A stretch of 64,000 nt of DNA, from NCBI GenBank assembly GCA_903828255.1, contig CAIKLQ010000501.1:1-64000 (forward strand), written 5' to 3'. The DNA is from an uncultured Verrucomicrobiota bacterium (GTDB lineage Bacteria > Verrucomicrobiota > Verrucomicrobiia > Limisphaerales > JADLHS01). Below, one piece after another: positions 35,634 through 43,933 of the stretch. Below the pieces are notes generated by a model. That model was not told the DNA's origin and did no database searches. It saw nothing but the letters and a program-made list of their open reading frames with translations. The number at the start of each line of letters is the position of its first letter. Positions within the stretch are counted from its first letter, which is position 1. Position numbers and translations under genes: made by a program.

Positions 35634-38203
35634 CGTTACCCGAAAAAATCAGTGGATTGGAAGGTGGTCATTTGGACGGCACGGGACTGCCCCAATTCTC
35701 CATGGAGTATTTCTCCGGTTGGGGGTTCGTGCGCGTGCAAAGCCTCGCGCGCTTTTGGGATACGCCTGAGTCAGCGAGTCAGACATTGGAATCGGCGCAG
35801 GAGGCGTTCTATTCCGGCCTGCACGCGGCGCAATTACCGTGGGGTCTGCTGGTCCTCGGAGAGCCAACCCGCGTTTCGATCCATTTCGTGCTTCCCGGTG
35901 CGGGCAGTCGCTTGGCGTCCTGGAGCGGTGCGATTAAAGGTGCGCTTCCCGGATGCGAACTCGCCGACGATGTATCCAACCAGCAAATCTGTTCGCAGTT
36001 GGAGAAAATGCCGTTTGCCGTTGCCGTCACGGGGAATCCGTTTGTGGGAAATGTAGATGAAGGCTCGCAGCGAGTTGTTCGATCAGAAGGTGGGCGATTG
36101 GAGCGCGTGCTCTGCTCGTTGCGCGGTCGTGCATTCGCGTATCTGGTAGTCGCTCGCCCAGTGAAGCTGCCAGAAGTGGAGCGGACGCTGAACAACCTCA
36201 CCATTGAGGAGCGTGAAATCCGGTCGGCGTTCATGCGGAAAGGCTCATCCGAAGACGGCAACAATCCCCGCGCGCAGCACTACCTGGAACTGCTTCGGGT
36301 TTCGCGCGAAAATCATCTCGCCGGGCGGAATATCGGCATGTGGGATACCGGGGTTTATCTTCACACAGCGGATCAGAGCACTCTCATCGAGGGGAGTCGG
36401 GCGCTTCATGGGGTTCTGACGGGAGCACGAAACCAGCCTCAGCCCATCCGAGTGAATGTCTGCGAACGTCCCGCCCAAGGTCGGTTTGAGCCGGTTTTCA
36501 CCCGCTTGAATTCCAAGGAAGTCATGGTTTTGACATGCCTGCCGAAAGAGGAATTGCCGGGCTATGAAATTCGCCAGCGGGTGTCTTTTGGTGTTTCGCC
36601 AGTGCTGCATGGAGCGGGAGACGTGGTGGATGTCGGCGTCGTTCTCAAGGACAGCCAGCGGACAGGCAATTGGTTTTCCGTTCCGGTGAATGATTGGGCG
36701 CGGCACGCTCTGATCGCGGGTGTTTCCGGTTCGGGCAAGACGAACACCTGCAAATCCATCCTTTTTCAGTGCTGGCACGACCATTCCGTTCCATGGCTGG
36801 TGCTCGAACCCTCAATCAAGTCGGAGTATCGCACGCTGCTCAAGTCGAAGATTGGCGCGGATGTCCGCGTCTTCACACTTGGCGATGAAACAGCCGTGCC
36901 ATTCCGCCTGAACCCGTTGGAAGTCATGGCGGGCATCCATGTGCAAACGCACATTGATGCGTTGCTCGCGCTTTTCAACTCGGCCTTCGCCTGGGTTTCG
37001 CCAATGCCGGAAGTTCTTAACCTCGCCGTTCACCGACTCTACACAAACTTCGGCTGGGACTTAGCCACAGGCAGTCGTCACAAGACGGACGGTTCAGAGC
37101 AGCCGACTTTGCGGGATTTGTTGGCGGTCATTCCGGGGTTGGTCGGCGAACTCGGCTACAACGACGACATTTCCTCGACGATTCGCGCAGGCTTGCTCAC
37201 GCGACTTTCCAGTCTGTCGCTCGGTGCGAAAGGGCTGATGTTGAATTCCGGCCATTCCATTCCTTTCGACTACCTGCTCGCCAAGCCGACGATTCTTGAA
37301 ATGGCTACCATCGGCAACGAGGAGGAGAAAGCATTCCTGCTTGGGGCGGTTTTAGTGCGGCTCGCGCAATACCGCCAGCGCCAAGGAACGACGGATGGGA
37401 AATTACGTCACCTCCTGCTGATTGAAGAAGCTCATCGGCTGTTGTCCGCCGTGCCTTCACAGGTCGCGTCCGAAGTCGCCAATCCGCGCGGCAAGGCGGT
37501 AGAAACCTTTTGCCATCTGTTGGCGGAGTTGCGGGCGTTTGGGCAAGGCATTGTCGTCGCGGAACAAATCCCTGCGAAACTCGCGCCGGATGTTGTCAAG
37601 AACACGACGGTGAAGATTGTGCATCGGCTCGGTGCGAATGATGACCGCCGCCTGCTCGGTGGAACGATGAATCTCGATCCCTCCCAAGAGAAGTTCCTCT
37701 CCACGCTGCGTAATGGTCAGGCCGTAGCTTACACTGAAGGGCGTGAGACGGCCTTCCATATTGGAGTTCCCCACTTCGAGCATGGGCAGAACCCGCTTCC
37801 CGTTCCGACGAAGGAAGAAATTGTTGTTCACATGCGCTCACAGTTGCCAGAGATGCCGCCGATCACACATGCGCTACGCAAAAAGCACACAACTGCTACT
37901 GCTGATAACATTCCATCTTGTGCCGGCTGTCTACCCAGCTCTTGCACCATGCGGGGCGTAGTGCTGCAAAAGTTGGCGAAGTCTGGTTGGGAAGCGGAAT
38001 TCGAGGGATCAATTGAACGCGGCTGGAAGGGAATTTGGGAGTTTGGCATGTCCGCCGCTAAAACCCTCCCTGTGACGAATAAACCCAACTGCGCCTACTG
38101 TGTCCTGATGAACATCGCCGCATTGAACCGCTGGGATGATGAAACCGTGGAACGAATGCGGCGCAATCTCGCGGCGCTCCGAGACAACATGGCAATCTCC
38201 TGA
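35630..38203 (+). CDS. HerA/VirB4-like P-loop ATPase
   Basis: This 857-residue protein has a HerA/DUF87-type motor: Walker A GVSGSGKTN near 364-372, a substrate strand LVLEPSIKSEY, Walker B LLLIEEAHRLLS near 596-607, and a late AEQIPAKLAPDVVKNT segment usual in HerA-like and VirB4-like ATPases. The first 350 residues look like the barrel-plus-helix region of this group. Two Cys clusters at the C-terminus (CAGCLPSSC and NCAYC) may bind zinc. It is likely an energy source for DNA or protein transfer. The GTG at 35630 is supported by GGGAGG six bases upstream and the overlap with the preceding gene. Confidence 0.82.
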   Translation: MTLPEKISGLEGGHLDGTGLPQFSMEYFSGWGFVRVQSLARFWDTPESASQTLESAQEAFYSGLHAAQLPWGLLVLGEPTRVSIHFVLPGAGSRLASWSGAIKGALPGCELADDVSNQQICSQLEKMPFAVAVTGNPFVGNVDEGSQRVVRSEGGRLERVLCSLRGRAFAYLVVARPVKLPEVERTLNNLTIEEREIRSAFMRKGSSEDGNNPRAQHYLELLRVSRENHLAGRNIGMWDTGVYLHTADQSTLIEGSRALHGVLTGARNQPQPIRVNVCERPAQGRFEPVFTRLNSKEVMVLTCLPKEELPGYEIRQRVSFGVSPVLHGAGDVVDVGVVLKDSQRTGNWFSVPVNDWARHALIAGVSGSGKTNTCKSILFQCWHDHSVPWLVLEPSIKSEYRTLLKSKIGADVRVFTLGDETAVPFRLNPLEVMAGIHVQTHIDALLALFNSAFAWVSPMPEVLNLAVHRLYTNFGWDLATGSRHKTDGSEQPTLRDLLAVIPGLVGELGYNDDISSTIRAGLLTRLSSLSLGAKGLMLNSGHSIPFDYLLAKPTILEMATIGNEEEKAFLLGAVLVRLAQYRQRQGTTDGKLRHLLLIEEAHRLLSAVPSQVASEVANPRGKAVETFCHLLAELRAFGQGIVVAEQIPAKLAPDVVKNTTVKIVHRLGANDDRRLLGGTMNLDPSQEKFLSTLRNGQAVAYTEGRETAFHIGVPHFEHGQNPLPVPTKEEIVVHMRSQLPEMPPITHALRKKHTTATADNIPSCAGCLPSSCTMRGVVLQKLAKSGWEAEFEGSIERGWKGIWEFGMSAAKTLPVTNKPNCAYCVLMNIAALNRWDDETVERMRRNLAALRDNMAIS

Positions 38204-38216
38204 ACCCGAAAAGCAC

Positions 38217-38840
38217 ATGTCCTCGAAATCACCAGAGCGGATGAAACTTCAGAAGCCGAGCGAGACGCCTGCGCTCCGCACCTATTTCGCCGACATGGAC
38301 AAGGCCGCTGTCGGCGCAATCGGAGAACGGTTCAAGGAGTTTATCCCCGCGGATCGTCTGAAGAATCTGCCAGACATGCCGAGCAAGTTTGAAAGCTCAC
38401 AGGACCTTCGTAAGACGTATCGGGCGGAGACGGGTCACAAAGCGCCTGATGGCCTTACCGGTTTCACCAGGCCGGATTCGCCGGCGCACATATCCGTCAA
38501 GCATCTGGCGGGCGTTCCCGAAACGGTCTTGCACGAGCGGCTTCATCAAATGGCTTCGCCGGACGCCAAGCGTCTTCTCGGTAAACACTACGAAGGCGTC
38601 ACGCAGGATCTGGCGATTGAGGTTCTGGGGCGAGAACCGCAGGAGGGGGAATTGACGGGCTACCCGGTCGAGCGCGAGCGCGCCCATTCTATGAGGAAAC
38701 TTGTTGGGTCTGATGCCGTTTGCCGGGCCTATTTCCAAGGCGATGCAAAACCACTGAAGGCGGCGCTTGATCGAATGGCCTCGGAACGTCCGCTTGCGGG
38801 CATGCAGGACAAAATTAAGGAACTTCCGCCGCTAGAGTAA
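38217..38840 (+). CDS. zincin-like metallopeptidase (HExxH)
   Basis: The 207-residue protein contains HERLH at 106-110, a perfect HExxH zinc site on a helix (VLHERLHQM), followed by Glu126 in YEGVTQDLA, which matches the third ligand of gluzincin-like families. Further on, GYPVERERAH and RAYFQGDAKPL match a recurrent pattern of bacterial zincin-like toxins and effectors. There is no signal peptide. It starts at ATG 38217, 13 nt after the HerA-like gene. In a conjugation context it could be a processing peptidase or a transferred effector. The metal site is clear; the target is unknown. Confidence 0.7.
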   Translation: MSSKSPERMKLQKPSETPALRTYFADMDKAAVGAIGERFKEFIPADRLKNLPDMPSKFESSQDLRKTYRAETGHKAPDGLTGFTRPDSPAHISVKHLAGVPETVLHERLHQMASPDAKRLLGKHYEGVTQDLAIEVLGREPQEGELTGYPVERERAHSMRKLVGSDAVCRAYFQGDAKPLKAALDRMASERPLAGMQDKIKELPPLE

Positions 38841-38859
38841 CAGACAAAACCAAAAAACT

Positions 38860-39762
38860 ATGGGTGAAGGAATCGCAAAACTTGTTGGCGTCCTGTTCTT
38901 GATCATCGCGGCGATCTACGCGGTGGTTCTCATCATAGCTGCCGCAGTGGTGATTGCCGCCGTGCTTGCACCTCCGGTCGGAGCGGGCTATTGGCTACGA
39001 AAGCTGTTCACCCAACGATACCAGCTTGGGCCTCGCAAAACAGTAAAGTGCGTTCTGGTCGGCCTTGCGATGGCAGCCCTCCCGTTGATCCCCTTGGGCG
39101 TAGCGCCCGCGCCTGTTTCAGATTGGACCGTAGCAACCGCCGTCTGGATGTCCATCACGGGCTGCCTCCTTGGCGTGGGACTTTACCTGGCCTTGAGCGT
39201 TTACCACGACGTGTTCTGGCCGCATCGCAGGACGATCATTGTCGCGACGAAGGAAAGTCTAGCACTGAGGTATCAACTCTGGCGACAGGACTTCCAGTTG
39301 AACCGAGTCAGCGCACGAGTTCGCAGGGTCGAACAAAGGGAAAATGCTCGCCTTGCGGAACTCCGCACACTTGAGCAGAGCGTGTCGGAAGTAATTCGGT
39401 CCACTGATCCGGCATTTCTCAGCGCGGAACGCGTGCGCTGGGAGACTGAATACAGCAACCTTGGTGCGTCAGCGCTTCGTAGCGAGTTGGACAAAGTTCA
39501 GGGCGAGATAAACCAAACGGATAGGTCGTCCGCCTACTATTCGAGCTTAATGGTGCAATCGGGCATTCTGCGCATGTTGGTTCAACGTGGTGCATTTGCC
39601 TCTGGAAGCGGTGCAACTTTCGAGGCTGATCTTGCAAAGAAATCTGACCTCGAATCGACAACCGGTGGGCTGCGGGAGCGGCTCAATGCGCTCCGAAGTC
39701 AGGTTGTTGACGCCTATGCGTCACTGCGCCAACTCCGCCGACAACGCGTGTTCGTCCAATAA
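38860..39762 (+). CDS. membrane protein with C-terminal coiled coil
   Basis: The 300-residue product has an N-terminal hydrophobic helix (VLFLIIAAIYAVVLIIAAAVVIAAVL without break spans about 10-36), two more helices (LVGLAMAALPLIPLGV and VWMSITGCLLGVGLYLAL) and then about 160 residues of charged heptad-like helix (RVRRVEQRENARLAELRTLE), with a predicted cytoplasmic coiled coil. No family recognised. It lies 19 nt after the zincin gene and 13 nt before the DUF1257-like gene, so it belongs to the same operon. It may be a scaffold for the HerA-like ATPase. Confidence 0.65.
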   Translation: MGEGIAKLVGVLFLIIAAIYAVVLIIAAAVVIAAVLAPPVGAGYWLRKLFTQRYQLGPRKTVKCVLVGLAMAALPLIPLGVAPAPVSDWTVATAVWMSITGCLLGVGLYLALSVYHDVFWPHRRTIIVATKESLALRYQLWRQDFQLNRVSARVRRVEQRENARLAELRTLEQSVSEVIRSTDPAFLSAERVRWETEYSNLGASALRSELDKVQGEINQTDRSSAYYSSLMVQSGILRMLVQRGAFASGSGATFEADLAKKSDLESTTGGLRERLNALRSQVVDAYASLRQLRRQRVFVQ

Positions 39763-39775
39763 CCCTTCAAGACCT

Positions 39776-40336
39776 ATGTCACTAACCGCTGATTACGATA
39801 CTGAGATTCGAGTTCCCCAATTTCAACTTGGCGAAGCGCTTGGGGCTGTTGCCGGCCTTGCCGCATCCGAGATTCTGCGAAGACTTCTCACCGGCAGATC
39901 GGGCACGCAAAGCGTCGCTGCCAGCACGCCGCAGCCGGAATTGACCTCCGCGCTCGCAAACATTCGTAGCCTTCCCTCCATGAACATCATGCGGCAGGCT
40001 CTTGAAACAGTCGCTCGCGAGCGGAACGGCTCGGTGGCGGAAGACTACGAAGACTGCAATGGTAAGCGAACTCCCTGCCTCATCGGGTTGAAGGCTCCGC
40101 AGTTCCCGCGAGGAGTGGGAGTGGACATCTCGGCTGATGGCAAAGTCGTGTTCCGTTATGACGAGGTAGGCGGTGTTGCGCCTGCCGCCAAGTCGCTTTG
40201 CGACGATGTTTGCCGCGTGTATGCGACCATAGCGGTCCTGCACGCTCAAAAGAAACTCGGCTACCGGGTCAGCGCACGAGACATGTCGGATGCCGCTGGC
40301 CGGAAGCAGGTGGTTGTTTCCGCAATGCGCGACTAA
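39776..40336 (+). CDS. DUF1257/Ycf35-like protein
   Basis: The last 80 residues of this 186-residue protein (GVGVDISADGKVVFRYDEVGGV, then VYATIAVLHAQKKLGYRV in pieces) follow the layout of DUF1257 (Ycf35): a strand pair, a Tyr/Trp-Gly-like turn, then a helix leading into a basic C-terminus. The N-terminal 100 residues are extra. DUF1257 proteins often occur near Ycf46-like ATPases, DUF2997 and radical SAM activase-like genes, which is exactly the company here. The start ATG 39776 follows the membrane-protein gene by 13 nt. Function of the family is not established. The match is diffuse. Confidence 0.5.
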   Translation: MSLTADYDTEIRVPQFQLGEALGAVAGLAASEILRRLLTGRSGTQSVAASTPQPELTSALANIRSLPSMNIMRQALETVARERNGSVAEDYEDCNGKRTPCLIGLKAPQFPRGVGVDISADGKVVFRYDEVGGVAPAAKSLCDDVCRVYATIAVLHAQKKLGYRVSARDMSDAAGRKQVVVSAMRD

Positions 40337-40341
40337 AAGCC

Positions 40342-40977
40342 ATGCATACCAGAGGAAGCCAACTTCTGCGTGTCCATCGGTTTCTGGCTGAAACCGAAGT
40401 TGAAGGACCGGGCCGGAGGGCCGCCCTGTGGGTTCAAGGCTGCCCGATTAGGTGTCCAGGTTGTGCCAATGGCGCAACTTGGACGTTCGATGGAGGCTAC
40501 CAGACGACAGTGGAGAGTCTGTTCGATCAAATTCACGCGCAACGTGGCATCGAAGGTGTCACTTTCATCGGTGGCGAACCGTTCTCCCATGCGGGGGCGC
40601 TGGCAGCGCTTGGCCGACTCTGCCGGGAGCATGCACTATCAGTAGTCACATTCACAGGTTACGAGTATGCGCGACTTATCGCAGCGCGCCGACCGGACTG
40701 GAACGCCTTGCTGGAAGTAACGGACCTGTTGTTGGCTGGACCTTTCGTCGCAGCCCAGAAGGACTTTTCCCGTCCGTGGGTTGGATCGCGCAATCAGGAA
40801 TTCGTTTTTCTCACTGACCGTTACCGCCACTTGCAGGCAAAAGGCGTCGCGTTGAAAAACGGATTGGAAATCCTCATCGCTCCAAGCGGAAGCATTCGGC
40901 TGAACGGTCTTGCTCCCGTCGAGGACATATCTGCGATGCGCCGGGAATTGGCATCGCTCGGACTGAACACAAATTGA
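40342..40977 (+). CDS. radical SAM protein, NrdG-activase-like
   Basis: This 211-residue protein has the radical SAM cluster site CPIRCPGC (Cys34, Cys38, Cys41), preceded by GRRAALWVQG and followed by a GGEP motif (FIGGEPF, about 85-91), the usual second motif. It is the size of the small activase-type enzymes (NrdG, QueE-like) that bind one 4Fe-4S cluster and cleave SAM. ATG 40342 begins five nt after the DUF1257-like stop. The enzyme may activate or modify another operon protein; in related operons it accompanies DUF1257 and DUF2997. The reaction is unknown. Confidence 0.8.
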   Translation: MHTRGSQLLRVHRFLAETEVEGPGRRAALWVQGCPIRCPGCANGATWTFDGGYQTTVESLFDQIHAQRGIEGVTFIGGEPFSHAGALAALGRLCREHALSVVTFTGYEYARLIAARRPDWNALLEVTDLLLAGPFVAAQKDFSRPWVGSRNQEFVFLTDRYRHLQAKGVALKNGLEILIAPSGSIRLNGLAPVEDISAMRRELASLGLNTN

Positions 40978-40989
40978 GGCAACAACAAC

Positions 40990-41208
40990 ATGAAGAAGAC
41001 GATTCAGACAAGGATTGATGCGAACGGGGACGTTCACTTGGATTTTGCAGGGTTCGTAGGACGCGAATGCCAAGTCGAGGAGGATCGCCTTCGTCGCGAA
41101 TTAGCGACGTTGGGCTTGAATGTTGGCGTCACGCTATCGCCAAAAATGTCCGGCCGTCAATCCGCTGCGATTCAACCGTCCAGTTCAATGCAGAAGAATG
41201 TTCAGTAG
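40990..41208 (+). CDS. DUF2997 family protein
   Basis: The 72-residue protein matches DUF2997: a strand that begins KTIQTRIDANGDVHLDF, then GFVGRECQVEEDRLRREL and LGLN. DUF2997 proteins are about 60-75 residues and have this hydrophobic-strand, Gly-Gly turn, conserved Cys and helix pattern. Their function is unknown, but they sit beside DUF1257 and radical SAM or Ycf46-like ATPase genes. It starts 12 nt after the radical SAM gene. The C-terminal 20 residues are Ser/Gln-rich and may be a tail added here. Confidence 0.7.
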   Translation: MKKTIQTRIDANGDVHLDFAGFVGRECQVEEDRLRRELATLGLNVGVTLSPKMSGRQSAAIQPSSSMQKNVQ

Positions 41209-41223
41209 CTCCCAAAGTCCGCC

Positions 41224-41865
41224 GTGACGTATCGAATGATAACGCTTTGCACAATCAAGGACTTGATGCAAAAGGCAATTTGCTTGTTGGAGGCGTCATA
41301 CTTTACAGACCGTCCTGATCGTTTTCATCCATCTGCTGCGAGTATCGCTTCCCCGAACCTGTTGGCGCTTCAGTGTCTTGAACTCATCGCGCTGTGCAAG
41401 TCGCCGGAGAAAACAAACGCATTGTTTTTGGCAAACGTGGTGACGTGGCTTGCTCTTGAGAAGCGGACTCCGACCTTGTTGATCACAGACAAACACTCGC
41501 TCACTGTTCTCGCGGTCAACCTGCTGTTGTGGCGAGCAGGAATCAATCTGGAAGAAGCCGTCAACCCTGCTTGGGACGAGAATGAGTTCGCGCGATTAAC
41601 CGTTGCCGCTGGCGAACTTGCCAGCGCCCCGCTTCTTGCAGTGAGGACAACGCCCATTTTGACATTCTGGAGTATGGCCCATGCTGCTGTTGCCAACCAC
41701 GGAACACGCTGGGTCGTCATGGACAGAGCCGAAACAGAATCATTCGGCCAATTGACCAAGCTTAGTTGTGAGCTTGGCGTGCCCATCACGATCACATCGT
41801 CGGCTTCGGTCTGGCGTTGGCGGCGTGCAAGCGAACAGCGGAGCGGACGGAACGGAGTTGAGTGA
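41224..41865 (+). CDS. degenerate DnaB/RecA-fold protein, truncated by repeat copy 2
   Basis: Residues about 45-190 follow the DnaB helicase C-terminal domain in order: a lost Walker A (SPEKTN in place of GxxxxGKT), FLANVVTWLA, LLITDKHSLTVL where DnaB has the SLEM strand, FARLTVAAGELASAPL, a Walker B-like WVVMDRAE and LSCELGVPITITSS. The last 22 residues (from VWRW on) are encoded by repeat copy 2, so the gene was probably cut by the insertion or recombination. It cannot bind ATP in the usual way. GTG 41224 is used; ATG 41236 is an alternative. It is the last gene of the HerA operon. Confidence 0.5.
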   Translation: MTYRMITLCTIKDLMQKAICLLEASYFTDRPDRFHPSAASIASPNLLALQCLELIALCKSPEKTNALFLANVVTWLALEKRTPTLLITDKHSLTVLAVNLLLWRAGINLEEAVNPAWDENEFARLTVAAGELASAPLLAVRTTPILTFWSMAHAAVANHGTRWVVMDRAETESFGQLTKLSCELGVPITITSSASVWRWRRASEQRSGRNGVE

Positions 41866-42048
41866 AGCCGCGTAGCTGGAGCGACGACACCAACACCAGA
41901 CGGAAGCCCGCCGCCCTCGCGGCATTCTGCCAATGCTCGCTTGTGACGAGCGCGCGGTTTGCGGAGCGGAACGGGCGTGGTCGAGAGGGATACGGGGTCG
42001 ACCGGCAGCCCGTGCAGCGGAGCAGAACCGCGCGTTGGTCACGGCAGA
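41803..42048. repeat. dispersed two-hairpin repeat, copy 2
   Basis: This 246-bp copy of the family has a changed stem 1: left arm CTTCGGTCTGGCGTTGG (41804-41820) and right arm CCAACACCAGACGGAAG (41890-41906). Both arms differ from copies 1 and 3 in the inner part yet still pair. Stem 2 (GTGACGAGCGCGCGG ... CCGCGCGTTGGTCAC) is intact. Its 5' end forms the tail of the DnaB-fold gene. Confidence 0.85.
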
Positions 42049-42121
42049 ATCGGTAACGTGCACAGCGTTCTCCGGCTCGCAACGAGTGCAACGAGAATCC
42101 CCATGTCCTTTCGCAAATGGT

Positions 42122-42601
42122 TCAACTCGCACTTCGATTTCCAACGTCGGATGGCGTGTGCTTCCGCAGCGCGGGAGCAAGGGTCGCGGGATTAACCCCC
42201 GTCCAACGGCAAAGTTCGACGTGGGTTTGTGGACCATAGTTGCTGGGGCGTCGGCCCGGCGAAAGTAGTCCAGTTTGCAGGGCATGGCGGACCGACTTTT
42301 TGTTGGCGGGAATGCCGGATCGGCGAAGACATCGCCAAGCTCGGTAAGAAATCCCGATGTCTGGATAAGGGGACGTATCGTGGGCGGGCCAAATGTGGGG
42401 CAAAGCCCCAGGGTCAACACCAGCCCAGTGACAGACTTCCCTATGCGTTTTTTTGCCGTAGTTTGGCGGCCAACAATAGGGGTAGAGTCTCCCGGTTTTG
42501 AGAGCACGGATGATGACCTCTTTCTTGATGGGAATGCCGGCGTTCACTAGGCAGCGGTTCGTTCTGCCGCAAAGGCCGTTTGGAAGCAATCTGGATGTCA
42601 T
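42122..42601 (-). CDS. tandem RNA polymerase alpha-CTD-like protein
   Basis: The 159-residue protein contains two related domains (about 9-66 and 83-140). Each matches the alpha subunit C-terminal domain: RTNRCLVNAGI and RAWRCLRRSGI align with the R-x-x-N-C-L segment, followed by a helix (VIIRALKTGRL; VRHALQTGLL), then NYGKKTHREV and NYGPQTHVEL, equal to the NxGKKSxxEI motif. In domain 1 Arg13 (R265 equivalent) and GKK are kept, while the Asn contact is Arg. Domain 2 is less conserved. Alpha-CTD binds UP elements and activators. Standing alone, this may tether to promoter DNA or decoy regulators. It is 18 nt downstream of the nuclease-like gene. Confidence 0.7.
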   Translation of the reverse strand: MTSRLLPNGLCGRTNRCLVNAGIPIKKEVIIRALKTGRLYPYCWPPNYGKKTHREVCHWAGVDPGALPHIWPAHDTSPYPDIGISYRAWRCLRRSGIPANKKSVRHALQTGLLSPGRRPSNYGPQTHVELCRWTGVNPATLAPALRKHTPSDVGNRSAS

Positions 42602-42619
42602 GGCTAGGTGCCTTCAATC

Positions 42620-43201
42620 TCAGGCGGCGTTGCGTTTGGATGCAGATTTCTTGCTGGGAAAACTTCGGTGCACCTCTTGGTTCGGTTCACCCGCGATCAT
42701 TGCGTCCCAGGAAAGCGTCGCCCACTTGCCTTTGCCTTTCCCGAGTAACTGACGGTCAACCATTCGGGCTGCAAATTGGAAGTCGTCCGATATTTTGACC
42801 ACGACCAGCTTGCCGAAATTTCCAGCTCGCTTGAGCCGTACGCCATTACTCTTCTTGTCCGGCGTGATGGTCTTCACCTCCACGAAATCATTGCCGAGCA
42901 AGCCATCCGATCCCTGGGTCATCGGATTGTGCCGCTTGATGCCAAACATGATCTCTGCGAACAGCTCGCCGAGTTCTCCAAGGATGGGAAGATGGCGTCC
43001 GGTAAGCCGCTTGTATTTTGCCGCCGCTTCCACCAACTCCGCAAAGACCTCCAAAATTTCAGGACGAACCTTGCGGTGGTCTCTGGGCAGCAGTCGGCCT
43101 TTGGTGGAATCGTAGAGATACGCGTGACGAAGCAGGACGCTGTCTTTTCGAGCTTCAGCCTCCTTGTCCGCAATCGACTGCGGTCGGGTGGTGGTGCTCA
43201 T
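42620..43201 (-). CDS. PD-(D/E)XK-fold-like protein (DUF6998-like)
   Basis: The 193-residue product has a central GELGELFAE helix (75-83), then QGSDGLLGNDFVEVKT, giving Asp99, Glu108 and Lys110 in the D-x(n)-E-x-K order of PD-(D/E)XK nucleases, followed by a strand KLVVVKISDDFQ. This closely resembles DUF6998-type proteins in restriction and defence loci. The N-terminal 60 residues are helical and charged, and the C-terminus is basic. The start ATG 43201 is supported by the fold start. It precedes the alpha-CTD-like gene in one short unit. A nuclease role is likely but not shown. Confidence 0.65.
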   Translation of the reverse strand: MSTTTRPQSIADKEAEARKDSVLLRHAYLYDSTKGRLLPRDHRKVRPEILEVFAELVEAAAKYKRLTGRHLPILGELGELFAEIMFGIKRHNPMTQGSDGLLGNDFVEVKTITPDKKSNGVRLKRAGNFGKLVVVKISDDFQFAARMVDRQLLGKGKGKWATLSWDAMIAGEPNQEVHRSFPSKKSASKRNAA

Positions 43202-43343
43202 AATTTTGTCAGGTTAATGACAGCGCATCGGCAGGCTGCGCGCTGCATTGTCTGGGGCGGCGGAATATCCACCAAGTTCATGCGATTGCTCATCGAGTTG
43301 CCAAAGCATAGTCACATTCGGACAGGCTGGCTATCACCGACAA

Positions 43344-43588
43344 GCTTCGGTCTGTGGTCGGCGAGCGGGGAAAGTGGAGCGGAGGGCGGAGAGAAGCGCA
43401 TAGCGAATCGTAGCCGGAGCGCAACGCCGCCGCCGAGCCACAGACGGAAGCCGCCGCGTCTGCGGCACTGCAATATGAAAGCTCGTGACGAGCGCGCGAT
43501 TTGCGAAGCGGAACGGGCGTGGTTGAGAGGGGACAGGGCCGACCGGCAGCCCGTGAAGCGCAGCAAACCGCGCGTTGGTCACGGCGGA
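43344..43588. repeat. dispersed two-hairpin repeat, copy 3
   Basis: This 245-bp copy has stem 1 arms at 43345-43361 (CTTCGGTCTGTGGTCGG) and 43433-43450 (CCGAGCCACAGACGGAAG), close to copy 1, and a stem 2 with the same arm sequences apart from one base (CGCGCGA). It lies between the nuclease-like gene and the defence operon. Confidence 0.85.
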
Positions 43589-43933
43589 TTGGGTTTATGA
43601 TTTTTCTATACCCCTGTCAACGAATGTCATACCTTTCCAGCTATTCTATGAGCATGAAAACCGAACCAGTCACCTCAACTGAGAATCTGATCCGTGATTT
43701 CGGCTTCGCGCTTTCAATTATTTTTCGGGGCGTTTCAGCCAACATGCACTCCTTGTCTCTTATTCTCCGTGCAGTGTTTCGAAATATTCTGCATCATTTA
43801 TTTTATGAGCATGGCAACTTCAGCGACCAGAACGGGAATCAGGAACAACCACAATTACCGTATCATTGCCGATTGGTCCAAGGTGAACATGCAGACGGCT
43901 TTGCCGTCCGTTTGAAATTCACCCCATATTCCT
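43589..43933 (+). other. AT-richer leader before the defence operon
   Basis: This 345-bp region is clearly AT-richer than its surroundings and ends at the first defence gene. Short frames exist on the plus strand (for example ATG at 43811 to 43915) but have no recognisable product. It may carry the promoter of the downstream operon; a TATTCTATG-like box near 43639 is a weak -10 candidate without a clear -35. Confidence 0.4.

Noticed and set aside
41740-42507. 255-codon minus-strand frame
   Set aside because: It crosses repeat copy 2 and overlaps the alpha-CTD-like gene in another frame; its product is low-complexity and unmatched.
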